From assembly GCA_020026375.1 (NCBI GenBank), contig JAHHQN010000008.1, positions 1 to 64,000 on the forward strand: a stretch of DNA of 64,000 nucleotides, read 5' to 3'. A program made the translations under genes and the position numbers. The notes under the pieces were generated by a model. It saw only the letters and a program-made list of their open reading frames with translations, was not told the origin of the DNA and did no database searches. Shown here one piece after another: positions 56,401 through 64,000 of this stretch (positions are counted from its first letter, which is position 1; every line of letters starts with the position of its first letter). This DNA is from Alistipes sp. (lineage in GTDB: Bacteria > Bacteroidota > Bacteroidia > Bacteroidales > Rikenellaceae).

Positions 56401-56548
56401 CGACTTTACCGTGCAGGGTCACGAATTTTTCATTTTGCTGAGCGTGGGCGCTCTGTTGCCAGAGCGTCAGGAATAGGAAAGCCACAATCAGCATCAATCT
56501 GCCACATCGAAATTGCGGAGAAAGCGATTTTAAAAGTGTGTGTTTCAT
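53450..56548 (-). CDS. SusC/RagA family TonB-linked outer-membrane transporter
   Basis: 1032 aa. Signal peptide (cleavage near SAHAQ), a carboxypeptidase-regulatory-like domain (about 42-118), a TonB-box-like segment VEDVVVTGV (about 126-134), the plug (about 135-245 with FEIRGKSSVIG and PLFILDGFE), and a beta-barrel ending in a terminal F (VSILATF). There is no N-terminal STN domain, so the transporter is unlikely to signal to an ECF anti-sigma factor. With SusD it imports a large ligand using TonB energy. It is the first gene of a seven-gene operon with an unusually long leader (56549-56978). Confidence 0.97.
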   Translation of the reverse strand: MKHTLLKSLSPQFRCGRLMLIVAFLFLTLWQQSAHAQQNEKFVTLHGKVVDAANKSAMCGVVVVVEGSTVGTTSDVDGNYTLKIPSGVYNLLFSFIGYEPVVMKFNGHNLKEFKNIELMQSAVEVEDVVVTGVYQRKKESFTGSTTTFKSSELKSVGTQSVLQSLRTLDPSFKITENALAGSNPNRLPDFEIRGKSSVIGLKEEYGTDPNQPLFILDGFETTLETIMNLNLNRIASVTLLKDAASTAIYGSKASNGVVVVETKAPERGRLQLSYKGDFGVDIADLSDYNLMNAAEKLEFETRAGVYTDKNDINNQMRLEALRNERLKQIAQGVDTYWLSEPLRTGFTHKHNIYAEGGEEKIRYGLGLSYGEVEGVMKNSGRETLEGNIDLIYRTGKFQFSNKFMLNYQETDDPTVSFSEYASASPYYKKYNANGKVDKYLYYHHNELTGETDMVSNPLWNAHLNNYDKGETFGFTNNFILEWFVMKDFRLRAKFGITRTNTTNDARISPLHTDFDDMKETEKGLYSHSLNKRSNYEGDFTATYGRVFAEKHTVNAVAGFNFNAMKSVTNGYKANGFTEDQFDAPSFANGYPEGGKSKYLETQTRAVSFFINGGYSYDNRYLLDFNYRSDGASMFGTNNRFRNTWSVGLGWNIHNEKFMKNQETFNLLKLRASAGNPGNQNFSAYQAFSTYIFNGWMTNIFGTGLILNQLGNENLAWQETINYNVGADVSMWGNRVNLTFDYYVKITDPLLAVITTPGSMGTQSLAMNAGQQKTRGMEFTFRVSPIYRPHDRINWTLSFNGSHMKAKYAKIGDAFSSLNDKGKLSLSGTTRYYDGGSPTAIWGVRSAGIDPATGRELFIKKDGSYSFDYDLNDEVVLGDTTPKLEGVFGTTFYYKGFSLGAYFRYSLGAQIFNDALFQKVENISTADIYKNQDKRALYDRWSPDNREAYFKGISLVQKTDKSSRFVMDENYISGESFSVGYEFTQPFIKKLGLSALTLQANINEAFRVSSVKNERGIDYPFARTVSVSILATF

Positions 56549-56978
56549 CTAATTATTAAATTCTTTCTTGTCGGTTTCTTTCATTGTCCGCCCCCCCTCG
56601 GGCATCCCCCCCACTCTCCGAACTTCGAAATGAAAGTTCGGAGAAGGCGACATACATCGGGGAGAAAAGCCAAAAGTCTTTTCTCCCGTCGTATCAGGCG
56701 GTTGGGTTCGGGTGGTGTCACGACCGGGGGACTGTTACCTGCGGTCGGACACCATAGGAAATATATACTGTCTCACTTCGGCCTTGCGCCGAAAAGTATC
56801 CCCCCACAAGACCAGGCAAGAGAAAGTCACAATGCCCTTTGAAGGGGCTATGCCGAAAGTCGCCTCCGTCCGATTCGTCCCGGGACAGAAGCCGCACGAC
56901 GGATTTCGGGGGAAAATTGGAGAAAGATAACGTTTTTCGGGCGCATCTTTCTCGGTTGAAGTATATGAACACCTATCT
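56549..56978 (-). promoter_or_regulatory. Long structured 5' leader of the SusC operon
   Basis: About 430 untranslated bases lie between the promoter and the SusC start. On the minus strand they can form several strong stem-loops: a 5' stem 56945-56953 with 56920-56928, a stem across about 56716-56753 (GGTGTC/CGACCG arms), a perfect 10-bp stem 56660-56669 with 56678-56687, and a 10-bp stem 56616-56625 with 56634-56643. No frame in it gives a credible protein. It does not show the conserved boxes of the cobalamin, TPP or SAM riboswitches that I know. It may hold a cis-regulatory RNA or the target of an antisense RNA, as is known for some Bacteroides PULs. Confidence 0.45.
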
Positions 56979-56984
56979 GCTATG

Positions 56985-57014
56985 CAAAGATAGTGATTTC
57001 GAAAGGAGATACAA
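56985..57014 (-). promoter_or_regulatory. Consensus promoter of the SusC operon (PUL A)
   Basis: On the minus strand, TTG (57014-57012), a 19-base spacer, and TATCTTTG (56992-56985). It is the only good box between the PUL B terminator and SusC. Confidence 0.7.
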
Positions 57015-57183
57015 ACATTTCAATTTATTTTTATGCCTACATGAACAACAACAAGAAATTTTGGATACAGAAAATACCTAATGTGAGGTATTTCTGCCCA
57101 TCGTCGAGACTTTCATAAAGACAAAATATACAAAACGAGGTTTCCACCGGCACATGCGGCGGCAACATTCCGACATGCCGAAA

Positions 57184-57219
57184 AAAAGGAGCGGTTCCCT
57201 TTGAGGGAATCGCTCCTTT
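57184..57219 (-). terminator. Terminator of PUL B
   Basis: AAAGGAGCGGTTCCCT (57185-57200) pairs with AGGGAATCGCTCCTTT (57204-57219, one mismatch). On the minus strand a U tract follows (A run 57181-57187). Confidence 0.92.
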
Positions 57220-57248
57220 CATGGTCAATACCGGAAAATATTTCCGCA

Positions 57249-58664
57249 CTATCTGTAACCCGGCTTTCGGCGGCCCGTGCCGGACATGCCGCGCAGGTCA
57301 TCACCCAAATCCTCGCGGCAGGCATCTGCAATGGCCTGAAGTTTCTTCGCCACCTCGGGGTACTGCTCCAGCACATTGTAACGCTCGCCCGCATCACGGC
57401 GCATGTCGTAGAGTTCCATCTCGCGCACCTCACGCTCCACCATCTCACCGGGGAGACCGTCATTACCGGCCATACCGTAGGCCAGATACTTGTGGGGGAA
57501 GATGAGCTTGAAGCGTCCGTCGGTGACGGCCTCCAGGTCGTTGAACTGGTAATAGAAGCACAGAGCCTCGCGCACGGGCTGCGCGTCGGGATCCTTCATC
57601 AGCGGCATAAGGCTCACACCGTCAATCTTCTTCTTGGGCAGCGCCGCACCCGAAGCCTCGGCAAAGGTGGGCAGCAGGTCGATGTTCGAAGCCAGACGCT
57701 CGCAGATGCCGCCCTGGGGAATCACACCCTTCCAGCGTACGATGCACGGCACACGCAGACCGCCGTTGAAGGTGGTAGCCTTGGCCTCGCGCAGACCGCC
57801 CGTCGAGCCGGCATGGTTGCCGTAGGCAATCCACGGGCCGTTGTCGGAGGTGAAGACCACCATGGTGTTCTCCTCGAGACCCAGCTCGCGGAGGGTCTTC
57901 ATCACCTCACCCACGCTCCAGTCCAGCTCCATCATCACATCACCGTAGAGCCCCTGCTCGCTCTTGCCCTTGAAACGCTCCGACACGGCCAGCGGCACGT
58001 GGGGCATCGAGTGGGCCAGATAGAGGAAGAACGGACGATCCTTGTTCTCGCGAATGAACTTGATGCTTCGCTCGGTGTAGTAGCTGGTCAGGTTCGACTG
58101 GTCGAGGTTGTAGCCCAACACCTTGTTGCCTTCGTAGGTCGGCAGGTCGGGGAACTTCCACTGGGGGTGGAAGGGCCACATGTCGTTGGAGTAAGGCAGT
58201 CCGTACCACTCGTCGAAGCCGTGTTGCAGGGGAAGGAATTTTTCGGCGTCACCCAGATGCCACTTGCCAAAGATGGCGGTGGCATAGCCCTCCTTCTTCA
58301 ACACCTCGGCCATCGTCTCCTCCTCGGGATTGATGCCGTAGGGGGAGCCCGGATTGGGTGCATGGGAGAAGCCCACACGGTTGGGATAGCAACCCGTGAG
58401 CAGGCCGGCACGCGAGGCACCGCTGATGGGCTGCGCTACATGGAAATTCGTGTAACGCACACCCTCCTGCGCCAGACGGTCGATATTGGGGGTCTTGTAG
58501 TCGATGGCTCCCGAGAAGGAGAAGTCACCGTTGCCGGCATCGTCGAGATTGATGAGAATGATGTTGGGGTGTTCGCTGTGCGGCACCGCACGGTCACAAC
58601 CCGTGAGTCCCACGGCCGAAGCGGCCAGCGGGAAAAGAGTAATCAGTTTAAGTTCGCAATTCAT
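57249..58664 (-). CDS. Sulfatase (Ser-type, lipoprotein), last gene of PUL B
   Basis: 471-aa exported sulfatase of the formylglycine-dependent S1 family. Lipobox LTGC (C23), metal-binding DD at 41-42 (INLDDAGNG), and signature SGASRAGLLTG (81-91) in which S81 would be converted to formylglycine. Serine instead of cysteine means it depends on an anaerobic sulfatase-maturing radical SAM enzyme (anSME), not seen in this window. Later landmarks are GKWHLG and TSDNGPW. It removes sulfate esters from sugars. The start is MNCELKLITL at 58664; the longer frame to 58808 overlaps the GH20 gene. It lies 88 bases after GH20 and ends the operon. Confidence 0.93.
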   Translation of the reverse strand: MNCELKLITLFPLAASAVGLTGCDRAVPHSEHPNIILINLDDAGNGDFSFSGAIDYKTPNIDRLAQEGVRYTNFHVAQPISGASRAGLLTGCYPNRVGFSHAPNPGSPYGINPEEETMAEVLKKEGYATAIFGKWHLGDAEKFLPLQHGFDEWYGLPYSNDMWPFHPQWKFPDLPTYEGNKVLGYNLDQSNLTSYYTERSIKFIRENKDRPFFLYLAHSMPHVPLAVSERFKGKSEQGLYGDVMMELDWSVGEVMKTLRELGLEENTMVVFTSDNGPWIAYGNHAGSTGGLREAKATTFNGGLRVPCIVRWKGVIPQGGICERLASNIDLLPTFAEASGAALPKKKIDGVSLMPLMKDPDAQPVREALCFYYQFNDLEAVTDGRFKLIFPHKYLAYGMAGNDGLPGEMVEREVREMELYDMRRDAGERYNVLEQYPEVAKKLQAIADACREDLGDDLRGMSGTGRRKPGYR

Positions 58665-58752
58665 ATCGGATTTTTGCTTTTTGTTTGTATATGCTGCACG
58701 ACCGCGGAAAAGGCCGAAGTCGCGACTTTTTCGGTTCGGAATCGGGGCAAGG

Positions 58753-61050
58753 TCAATAGACATACACCTCATCGACAAAGACAAAGGGCTGCCGTTCGCC
58801 GAAGACACTCACACGAGGCGGAAGCTCCTTCTGACGGCGCACCGTGAAGCGGACATAGCGTGCCTCCACCGTCGGGAAATCGAGCAGATGCAGCGGCAGG
58901 AGTTTCTCCTGTATGAACTCCTTACGGGGAAACTCCTCATGGGCGACACGCTCGAAATGGCGGCCGTCGGACGACACCTCAATCTCCAGCTGTTCCAAAT
59001 CCATGATGTGGGAACCGTGGTCGACGAGCGTCGACACTCCGGCACGCGAGACCGGCATTGTCGTTCCCAAATCGACAACGGCCACCATATCCCGGTCGAA
59101 ATATCCCGTCCAGCCGCCGCGCGAGAAGATGGTGGTGGCACGCACACCGTCGCTCAGGCGGTTTCCCCCATAGCGCGAATGCGGCGCGGTAAGCAGCGAC
59201 ACCGGGCGAAGGGTCGCCTTGTTGAACTGCACGCTTTTGTGCAGGAAGTCGCTGCGTATGCCTTCGGGGGTGCAGGCCACGGCACAAAGGCGTGTATCGT
59301 CCGTAAGTGCGATGCTCTTCTCATAGTGCATCGATCCGCTGTCGGGGGTGGTGCCGTCGAGGGTGTAATAGATGTCGGCCGGCACACTCGTCGACAGTGT
59401 GACCTCGACCGTTCCCTGTCCGGGATTCGGCTCGAAATGCGCCTCGACGGTATAGAAACGGGAAGGCACACTCCACCCCATCGCCTCAAGCTGCTGTTGC
59501 ATGCGGGGCATGCGCTTCAGGAAATCGGCATAGTCGCGCTGCCCGGGCTTCGTCCAGGCCATCTCCGACAATGCCGTCACACGCGGCAGGAGCATATACT
59601 CTGCATGTCGGGGATCAGGCACGAAGGTCGTCCACAGATTACCCTGCACGCCACGAATACGCGATGCCTGCTCCGCAGTGAGTTCCCGGGTGTCGAACAT
59701 CGTCGTGTAGACCGTCTCCGCATTGATGAAACCACCCACGGCCTTCGGCTCCGTGGCCACATTCTCCGACTGATAATAATCCAGATAGAATCGGTTGCAC
59801 GGCGACATCACCACATGATGTCCCTCACGCAAGGCTCTGAAGCCCTTGCCCACACCCCGCCAGGCCATGATGTCCACCGAGGGGTCGACACCGCTCTCGA
59901 GCATCTCGTCCCAACCGATGACCTGTCGGCCGTGCTGCGAGACAAAGCGGCGCATCTCCTCGTTGAAAAGTCCCTGCAAACGCTGCTCCGAAGAGTGGGA
60001 AGCGTCGGCCTTGAGACCGTGGGTACGGATTTTGTGCTGACATCGGGGGCACTGTGACCAACGCTCGCGCGGCACCTCGTCACCTCCGATATGAATGAAG
60101 CGTGAGGGGAAAATCGAGATGACCTCCTCCAACACATTCTTCATAAACGCCACGGCCCGGTCGTTACCCACACACAACACCTCCTTATGCACTCCCGAAG
60201 TCGCACTGACACTGTAACCCGTGCCACGGCAACCCAATTCGGGATAGGCAGCCAGAGCCGCCGTCAGATGACCCGGCATGTCGATTTCGGGGATAATCTC
60301 CACATACCGCTCTGCGGCATAGGCCACCAGTTCGCACATCTGCTCCCGGGTGTAGAAGCCGCCGACACGACGGCCATTCTCCTCGCGGAAGCCTCCCTTT
60401 TGGGCAAGAAGAGGATATTTGCGAATTTCGAGCCGCCACCCCTGGTCATCGGTCAGATGGAGGTGGAGGCGGTTGAGCTGGTGGAGGGCCATCATGTCGA
60501 TGGTCTTGCGCAGGAACTCCACGGGATAGAACGTGCGCGCCACGTCCAACATCACACCGCGGTAGGCATAGTGCGGTGCATCTTCGATGCGACCGATGGC
60601 AAACCGTACCCCTCCGGCCGAGGGCAGGGATTTGCAGAGGGTCTGCACCGCACGGAACACGCCCTCGTCGCCCGACGAACGCAGGCTGACGGCCGACTGT
60701 GAGACCTCTATCACATAGCCCTCCTCCCCCACTGACGGAAGGTCGGCGGCAAGCGTTATCCTCAACGGAGCGGTTGCGCGCGATGACGGCACCACCTCCA
60801 GCTTCAGGCCGCACACCTGTGCAAAGCGGTCGGCAAGCAGTTCGGCCGACCGATGGATCCTGTCACTGCCATCGGGGAAGACAATCTGTGTATGGCTGTC
60901 GGGGGTGAAGTACCCTTCACCGCTTTGCTCGATTCGGGAGGGCAGCGGAATGACACGGAAATCGGCATCGGCTACCCCGGCGGAACACGATGCCAGCAGG
61001 CAGGCCGCAATCACGGCCACCAGCCGGCGGAAAATACGGTAGTGTCCCAT
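58753..61050 (-). CDS. Beta-N-acetylhexosaminidase, GH20
   Basis: 765-aa glycoside hydrolase. Lipobox LLASC (C22), a GH20 N-terminal domain (about 32-155), then the catalytic barrel with RGVMLDVARTFYPVEFL and HLHLTDDQGWRLEI. The catalytic pair D324-E325 lies in HIGGDEVPRERW. The C-terminus (about 545-765) contains a chitobiase-like and a discoidin/F5/8-type module (LEIEVSSDGRHFERV) that probably binds sugar. It releases terminal GlcNAc or GalNAc. It is flanked by two sulfatases on the same strand, which points to sulfated HexNAc glycans. The next sulfatase stop codon is 5 bases upstream. Confidence 0.96.
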   Translation of the reverse strand: MGHYRIFRRLVAVIAACLLASCSAGVADADFRVIPLPSRIEQSGEGYFTPDSHTQIVFPDGSDRIHRSAELLADRFAQVCGLKLEVVPSSRATAPLRITLAADLPSVGEEGYVIEVSQSAVSLRSSGDEGVFRAVQTLCKSLPSAGGVRFAIGRIEDAPHYAYRGVMLDVARTFYPVEFLRKTIDMMALHQLNRLHLHLTDDQGWRLEIRKYPLLAQKGGFREENGRRVGGFYTREQMCELVAYAAERYVEIIPEIDMPGHLTAALAAYPELGCRGTGYSVSATSGVHKEVLCVGNDRAVAFMKNVLEEVISIFPSRFIHIGGDEVPRERWSQCPRCQHKIRTHGLKADASHSSEQRLQGLFNEEMRRFVSQHGRQVIGWDEMLESGVDPSVDIMAWRGVGKGFRALREGHHVVMSPCNRFYLDYYQSENVATEPKAVGGFINAETVYTTMFDTRELTAEQASRIRGVQGNLWTTFVPDPRHAEYMLLPRVTALSEMAWTKPGQRDYADFLKRMPRMQQQLEAMGWSVPSRFYTVEAHFEPNPGQGTVEVTLSTSVPADIYYTLDGTTPDSGSMHYEKSIALTDDTRLCAVACTPEGIRSDFLHKSVQFNKATLRPVSLLTAPHSRYGGNRLSDGVRATTIFSRGGWTGYFDRDMVAVVDLGTTMPVSRAGVSTLVDHGSHIMDLEQLEIEVSSDGRHFERVAHEEFPRKEFIQEKLLPLHLLDFPTVEARYVRFTVRRQKELPPRVSVFGERQPFVFVDEVYVY

Positions 61051-61055
61051 CGCCG

Positions 61056-62594
61056 CTATTTCGTGTAGTTCGGACTATAAAGCATCGGCGACTTGCGCTG
61101 CACGGCGCGGCCGTCCTTCACCCAATCCTCACCACGCTCCGAGAGATACTCCGCCAGCGCATCGCGCAACTCCTCGATACGGCCGGCATATCGTGCGTCA
61201 CCCGACACATCGACAGTCTCGTAGGGGTCTTTCTCCAAATCGAAGAGCTGCTCGGTAGCCGTATTGAAGAACCAGATGTATTTTATCTTTCCATCGGTCA
61301 TGGCACACCAATAGTTGTCGGGCGAATAGCAGGTGGCATGCTCCATACCCACATAGGCTCTCCATCGGGGGTGCTTGTCGCACAACAGGCGGGTGAGGGA
61401 CTCTCCGTCGAGGTCGCGGCTCAATTCCTGAAGACCCGACACCGTGAGGAAAGTGGGCAGCAGGTCGCGCAGCTCGACAGGAGCATCGACCGTCGCACCG
61501 CGCTTCACACGCTGGCGGAACGACTTGGGCAGTTTGACAATCAGAGGCACATGGCTCGAACCTTCATAGGCATAGGTCTTGCGCCAGTGGTTGTGGTCAC
61601 CCATCATGTCGCCGTGGTCCGACACGAAGCAGATGATGGCATTGTCGTACATGCCTTTGGCCTTCAACGCACCGACAATCTTACCCACCCACTCGTCGAT
61701 GAAGGTCACCGAAGCATAGTAGTGTTTGCGTGTGTTCTTCGCGTAGTCGTCACCGAAAGCTCCGAAGGCTGCATCGGGCTTCTCGTCGGGCGACACCCCT
61801 TCGCCGATATGCTCGCTCCACGCTCCATGGGCAGGCGCAGGAATCTCAACCCCCTCATACATGTCGACAAAACGGCGCGGAGGATCGTAGGGGCTATGGG
61901 GACGTGCAAACGATATCTTGAGGAACAACGGCTGGTTATTCTTGAAATGCTCGATTACCGACACGGCCTCGGCACCGGTCCATGCCGTGGGGTGAAGACG
62001 CTCCTCCAGTTGGTAGGGACGCGCACCGTGGTCGTTCCAACCCAGACCCGTCACGTCGGGATCTTCACCCAGAGCGTTGGCATAGAACCACTTGTGGTAA
62101 TCGCTGATGTAGTAGGGCGACTCGCGGCGGCCGCTCTCGTCGGTGATGGTCGCATGGAAACCATGGAGGGCCGTCTGGGGACGCCAGTGCATCTTGCCGA
62201 TACCCAGAGTCAGATAGCCCTGCTCGCGCAGCATGCGCGGCATCTCGCAGGGGTAATGCTCCGACACGTTGCCATAGCCCAGCATGCCGTGGTGCCACGG
62301 GATCATACCCGTCAGCAGGCCACTTCGCGCAGGGGTACTGCTCGGTGCGGCCGTGTAGCACGAACTGAAGAGATTGCCCTCACCGGCCAGTGCGTCGAGA
62401 TTGGGAGTGATGACCGCACTGTTCACGGCTCCGAGTGCGTCCCAGCGCTGCTGGTCGGTCACAATCATGATGATATGGGGTTTGTCGCTGCCGACGGCCG
62501 TTCCCGAATGAAGGGAGGGATTGGCAGGTTGTGCCACAGCAGGCGCAACGGCACCGCAAGCCACCGAAGAAAGAAGTAAGGCGTTGATATTCAT
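61056..62594 (-). CDS. Sulfatase (Ser-type)
   Basis: 512-aa exported formylglycine sulfatase. Signal peptide (MNINALLLSSVACGAVAPAVAQ), metal site in IIMIVTDQQRWD, signature SSTPARSGLLTG with S86 as the residue to be converted in S-x-P-x-R, GKMHWRP, and SDHGDMMGDH further on. Its motifs differ from those of the first sulfatase, so the two are different S1 subfamilies that probably cut different sulfate positions. The start is MNINALLLSS at 62594. It lies 5 bases before GH20 and 100 bases after the DUF1735/LamG gene. Confidence 0.93.
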   Translation of the reverse strand: MNINALLLSSVACGAVAPAVAQPANPSLHSGTAVGSDKPHIIMIVTDQQRWDALGAVNSAVITPNLDALAGEGNLFSSCYTAAPSSTPARSGLLTGMIPWHHGMLGYGNVSEHYPCEMPRMLREQGYLTLGIGKMHWRPQTALHGFHATITDESGRRESPYYISDYHKWFYANALGEDPDVTGLGWNDHGARPYQLEERLHPTAWTGAEAVSVIEHFKNNQPLFLKISFARPHSPYDPPRRFVDMYEGVEIPAPAHGAWSEHIGEGVSPDEKPDAAFGAFGDDYAKNTRKHYYASVTFIDEWVGKIVGALKAKGMYDNAIICFVSDHGDMMGDHNHWRKTYAYEGSSHVPLIVKLPKSFRQRVKRGATVDAPVELRDLLPTFLTVSGLQELSRDLDGESLTRLLCDKHPRWRAYVGMEHATCYSPDNYWCAMTDGKIKYIWFFNTATEQLFDLEKDPYETVDVSGDARYAGRIEELRDALAEYLSERGEDWVKDGRAVQRKSPMLYSPNYTK

Positions 62595-62694
62595 TATAGT
62601 AAAGTTTTTTTGTCGTAATACGTTCTTTAATTTAATAAAGGAGGATACCACAAGGGTATCCTCCCACGAATGAATCATCTGATTCTACCCCGAA

Positions 62695-63843
62695 TTACTT
62701 GCCTTCGGGGAAGCGGAGTCCGATCTGCCAAGTCGGTTCTTCCGCCATGACTCCGTCACGGCCGTGGCCGGAATAGTCTTTCAGCACTTTGCCCTCACCC
62801 TCGTTGGCCTTCCAATAGATTTCAAGGCCTTCGGTGGTCGGGTCGACCGTGTACATATTGTTGGCTATCTCGCTCTGCGAACGGGCCACAGACCACACAC
62901 GCATCTCGCAGGCTGCACCGTGCAGGGCGAACTGGCTTCTTACATTATTACCAAAGTTGATACAATCCACATCTACCGCCTCGCCCGGAGTTCCATAGGC
63001 GGTCTTGCTGTCCAATACACCGTTGAAGTAAATCATAATATTGGCACCGTCATAAACGACCGCAATATGATTCCACTTCTTGGGAGCGATGGCGGCGGCA
63101 CTCTGTGTCTTGGTAGCACCGAATTTCAGCTGCAGGTGGTCCTGAGGGCAGGTCACATCACCGAAACGGGTGTAAACCTTCATCGCACCATTCTTGCCGC
63201 CCTGCCTCAACATCCACTGGCTGACATTGTCACGGGTGAGGTAATCCATGTTGACCAGCCATTCGAGGGTATAGTTGGGCAGATGGAGGGGCGCCGAAGC
63301 ATCACCCCACAAGGGTACCTGCGTATTGGTGTCGATATGAATACCATTGGTGACAACCACCTGGTCAATGAGCAGCACCAGACTTCTGGCTCCCTGCAAG
63401 ATGCCGCAGCCGGAAGCCGACTCCAACACCACGGGAATCGCATACTTCTTGTTCTGGTCGATATTCCCGTCGAAGGGTTTGACGGTAATCGCCACCGGCT
63501 CACAACCGATTTTTCCGGCCTTGATAACCCCCTCGGTCGAAGACAGGGTGTAGTAGTCAGCAGGCAGGACATGGTAGTCGCCGCCGTTGACCTTGTTGTA
63601 GGTCGAAAGGACTGCCGGGTCGACATTGAATGTCACGTTGACATCGTTGTCCGTCGCCTTGGAAAGACGGGCCGAGAAAGTACCCTCACCGCCCTTGTCG
63701 TCAATCACGATTTTCGACGACGTACTCTGTCGGGCTTCTGCCAGAAAGACAGCATTGTCGTAAGCATTGTATTCCGCTTCGCAGCCCACAAATGCAGCGG
63801 ACAGAAGCAGCATGAAAAATGCACTTATCTTTTTCATCTTCAT
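62695..63843 (-). CDS. DUF1735 and LamG-like domain lipoprotein
   Basis: 382 aa. Lipobox FVGC near residue 20. Residues 20-160 are a DUF1735-type domain (AYDNAVFLAEARQSTS, FSARLSKATDNDVNVTFNVDPAVLSTYN), found in surface binding proteins of Bacteroides glycan loci. Residues about 185-380 look like a LamG/concanavalin-like domain (YTLEWLVNMDYLTRDN, NHIAVVYDGANIMIYFNG, GHGRDGV). DUF1735-LamG proteins are typical of loci for host N-glycans that also carry GH18. Start MKMKKISAFF at 63843; an ATG two codons later is equally possible. Confidence 0.85.
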   Translation of the reverse strand: MKMKKISAFFMLLLSAAFVGCEAEYNAYDNAVFLAEARQSTSSKIVIDDKGGEGTFSARLSKATDNDVNVTFNVDPAVLSTYNKVNGGDYHVLPADYYTLSSTEGVIKAGKIGCEPVAITVKPFDGNIDQNKKYAIPVVLESASGCGILQGARSLVLLIDQVVVTNGIHIDTNTQVPLWGDASAPLHLPNYTLEWLVNMDYLTRDNVSQWMLRQGGKNGAMKVYTRFGDVTCPQDHLQLKFGATKTQSAAAIAPKKWNHIAVVYDGANIMIYFNGVLDSKTAYGTPGEAVDVDCINFGNNVRSQFALHGAACEMRVWSVARSQSEIANNMYTVDPTTEGLEIYWKANEGEGKVLKDYSGHGRDGVMAEEPTWQIGLRFPEGK

Positions 63844-63869
63844 TGTTTCAAATAGGTTTAACAACATTA

Positions 63870-64000
63870 CTACTTGTTGATTTTTGCGGGATTCTGAATC
63901 TGGATTCCCTGACGCAAGAACTTGTAGTCGGGATTGTGGACAAACTCATACTCCATGTGATAGGTACCGAATCCGCCCTTGCGGCCCTGTGTGGGGTTCC
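63870..64000 (-). CDS. 3' end of an upstream PUL B gene, cut by the window edge
   Basis: Only the last 43 codons are visible, ending GGFGTYHMEYEF, VHNPDYKFLRQGIQIQNPAKINK and TAG. The residues are too few for a family call. It is 26 bases upstream of the DUF1735/LamG gene and on the same strand, so it is part of the same operon; a second DUF1735 lipoprotein or a GH18-like protein would fit what is usual for such loci. Confidence 0.7.
   Translation of the reverse strand, partial: NPTQGRKGGFGTYHMEYEFVHNPDYKFLRQGIQIQNPAKINK

Noticed and set aside
56549..56985. Cobalamin, TPP or SAM riboswitch in the SusC leader
   Set aside because: The conserved boxes of these classes were looked for by eye and not found; the leader is reported as structured RNA of unknown type.

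Overview
The window reads as chromosomal DNA of a gut-type Bacteroidales, most likely close to Alistipes (Rikenellaceae). The evidence is the repeated TAnnTTTG -7 promoter box with a TTG about 19-21 bases upstream, the near absence of Shine-Dalgarno sequences, SusC/SusD pairs, Bacteroidetes-only families (UpxY-like, DUF3822, DUF4843, PKD-like lipoprotein, Hc1-like histone), a tmRNA tag ending in LALAA, and a GC-rich coding style. The genus is inference; the phylum is secure.

Left edge (1-830). The 5' end of a NusG/UpxY-type antiterminator, normally the first gene of a capsule locus, runs off the left end. Upstream of it an exact 17-bp inverted repeat (186-202 / 501-517) brackets about 300 bp that hold a consensus promoter pointing away from the gene. 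This looks like a phase-variable capsule promoter caught in the OFF orientation and is the most interesting observation here.

Core region (830-45,400). This is mostly housekeeping and envelope genes: glyA; an 11-haem cytochrome c overlapping a fused ResB-CcsA haem lyase; fabG; a PorV/PorQ-like outer-membrane protein; a metallophosphoesterase lipoprotein; a low-molecular-weight tyrosine phosphatase; DoxX; a YtfJ-like, Omp85-barrel and EptA-like operon; NhaC; an Hc1-like histone; an RND efflux operon whose pump gene carries a -1 frameshift; feoAB plus a Cys-rich mini-protein; lrgAB; an AspT/YidE-like transporter; an aminotransferase; purT; tmRNA; ftsE; gyrB; udk; a secreted-protein gene broken by a TAG codon; a membrane protein; mutS; a uracil-DNA-glycosylase-like protein overlapping a RecD-like helicase; and a three-gene overlapping operon ending in rsmD. 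tRNA-Asp(GTC) follows.

Right region (45,850-64,000). Two tandem polysaccharide-utilisation-type loci lie on the minus strand. PUL A (56,548 down to 45,908) is SusC, SusD, DUF4843, PKD-like lipoprotein, two TlpA-like thioredoxin lipoproteins and a last lipoprotein. It has no carbohydrase, and its promoter lies about 435 bases upstream of SusC, giving a long hairpin-rich leader. PUL B (beyond 64,000 down to 57,249) has a DUF1735/LamG lipoprotein, a Ser-type sulfatase, a GH20 hexosaminidase and a second Ser-type sulfatase. It is suited to sulfated, N-acetylhexosamine-containing host glycans such as mucin or glycosaminoglycans. A strong terminator separates the two loci.
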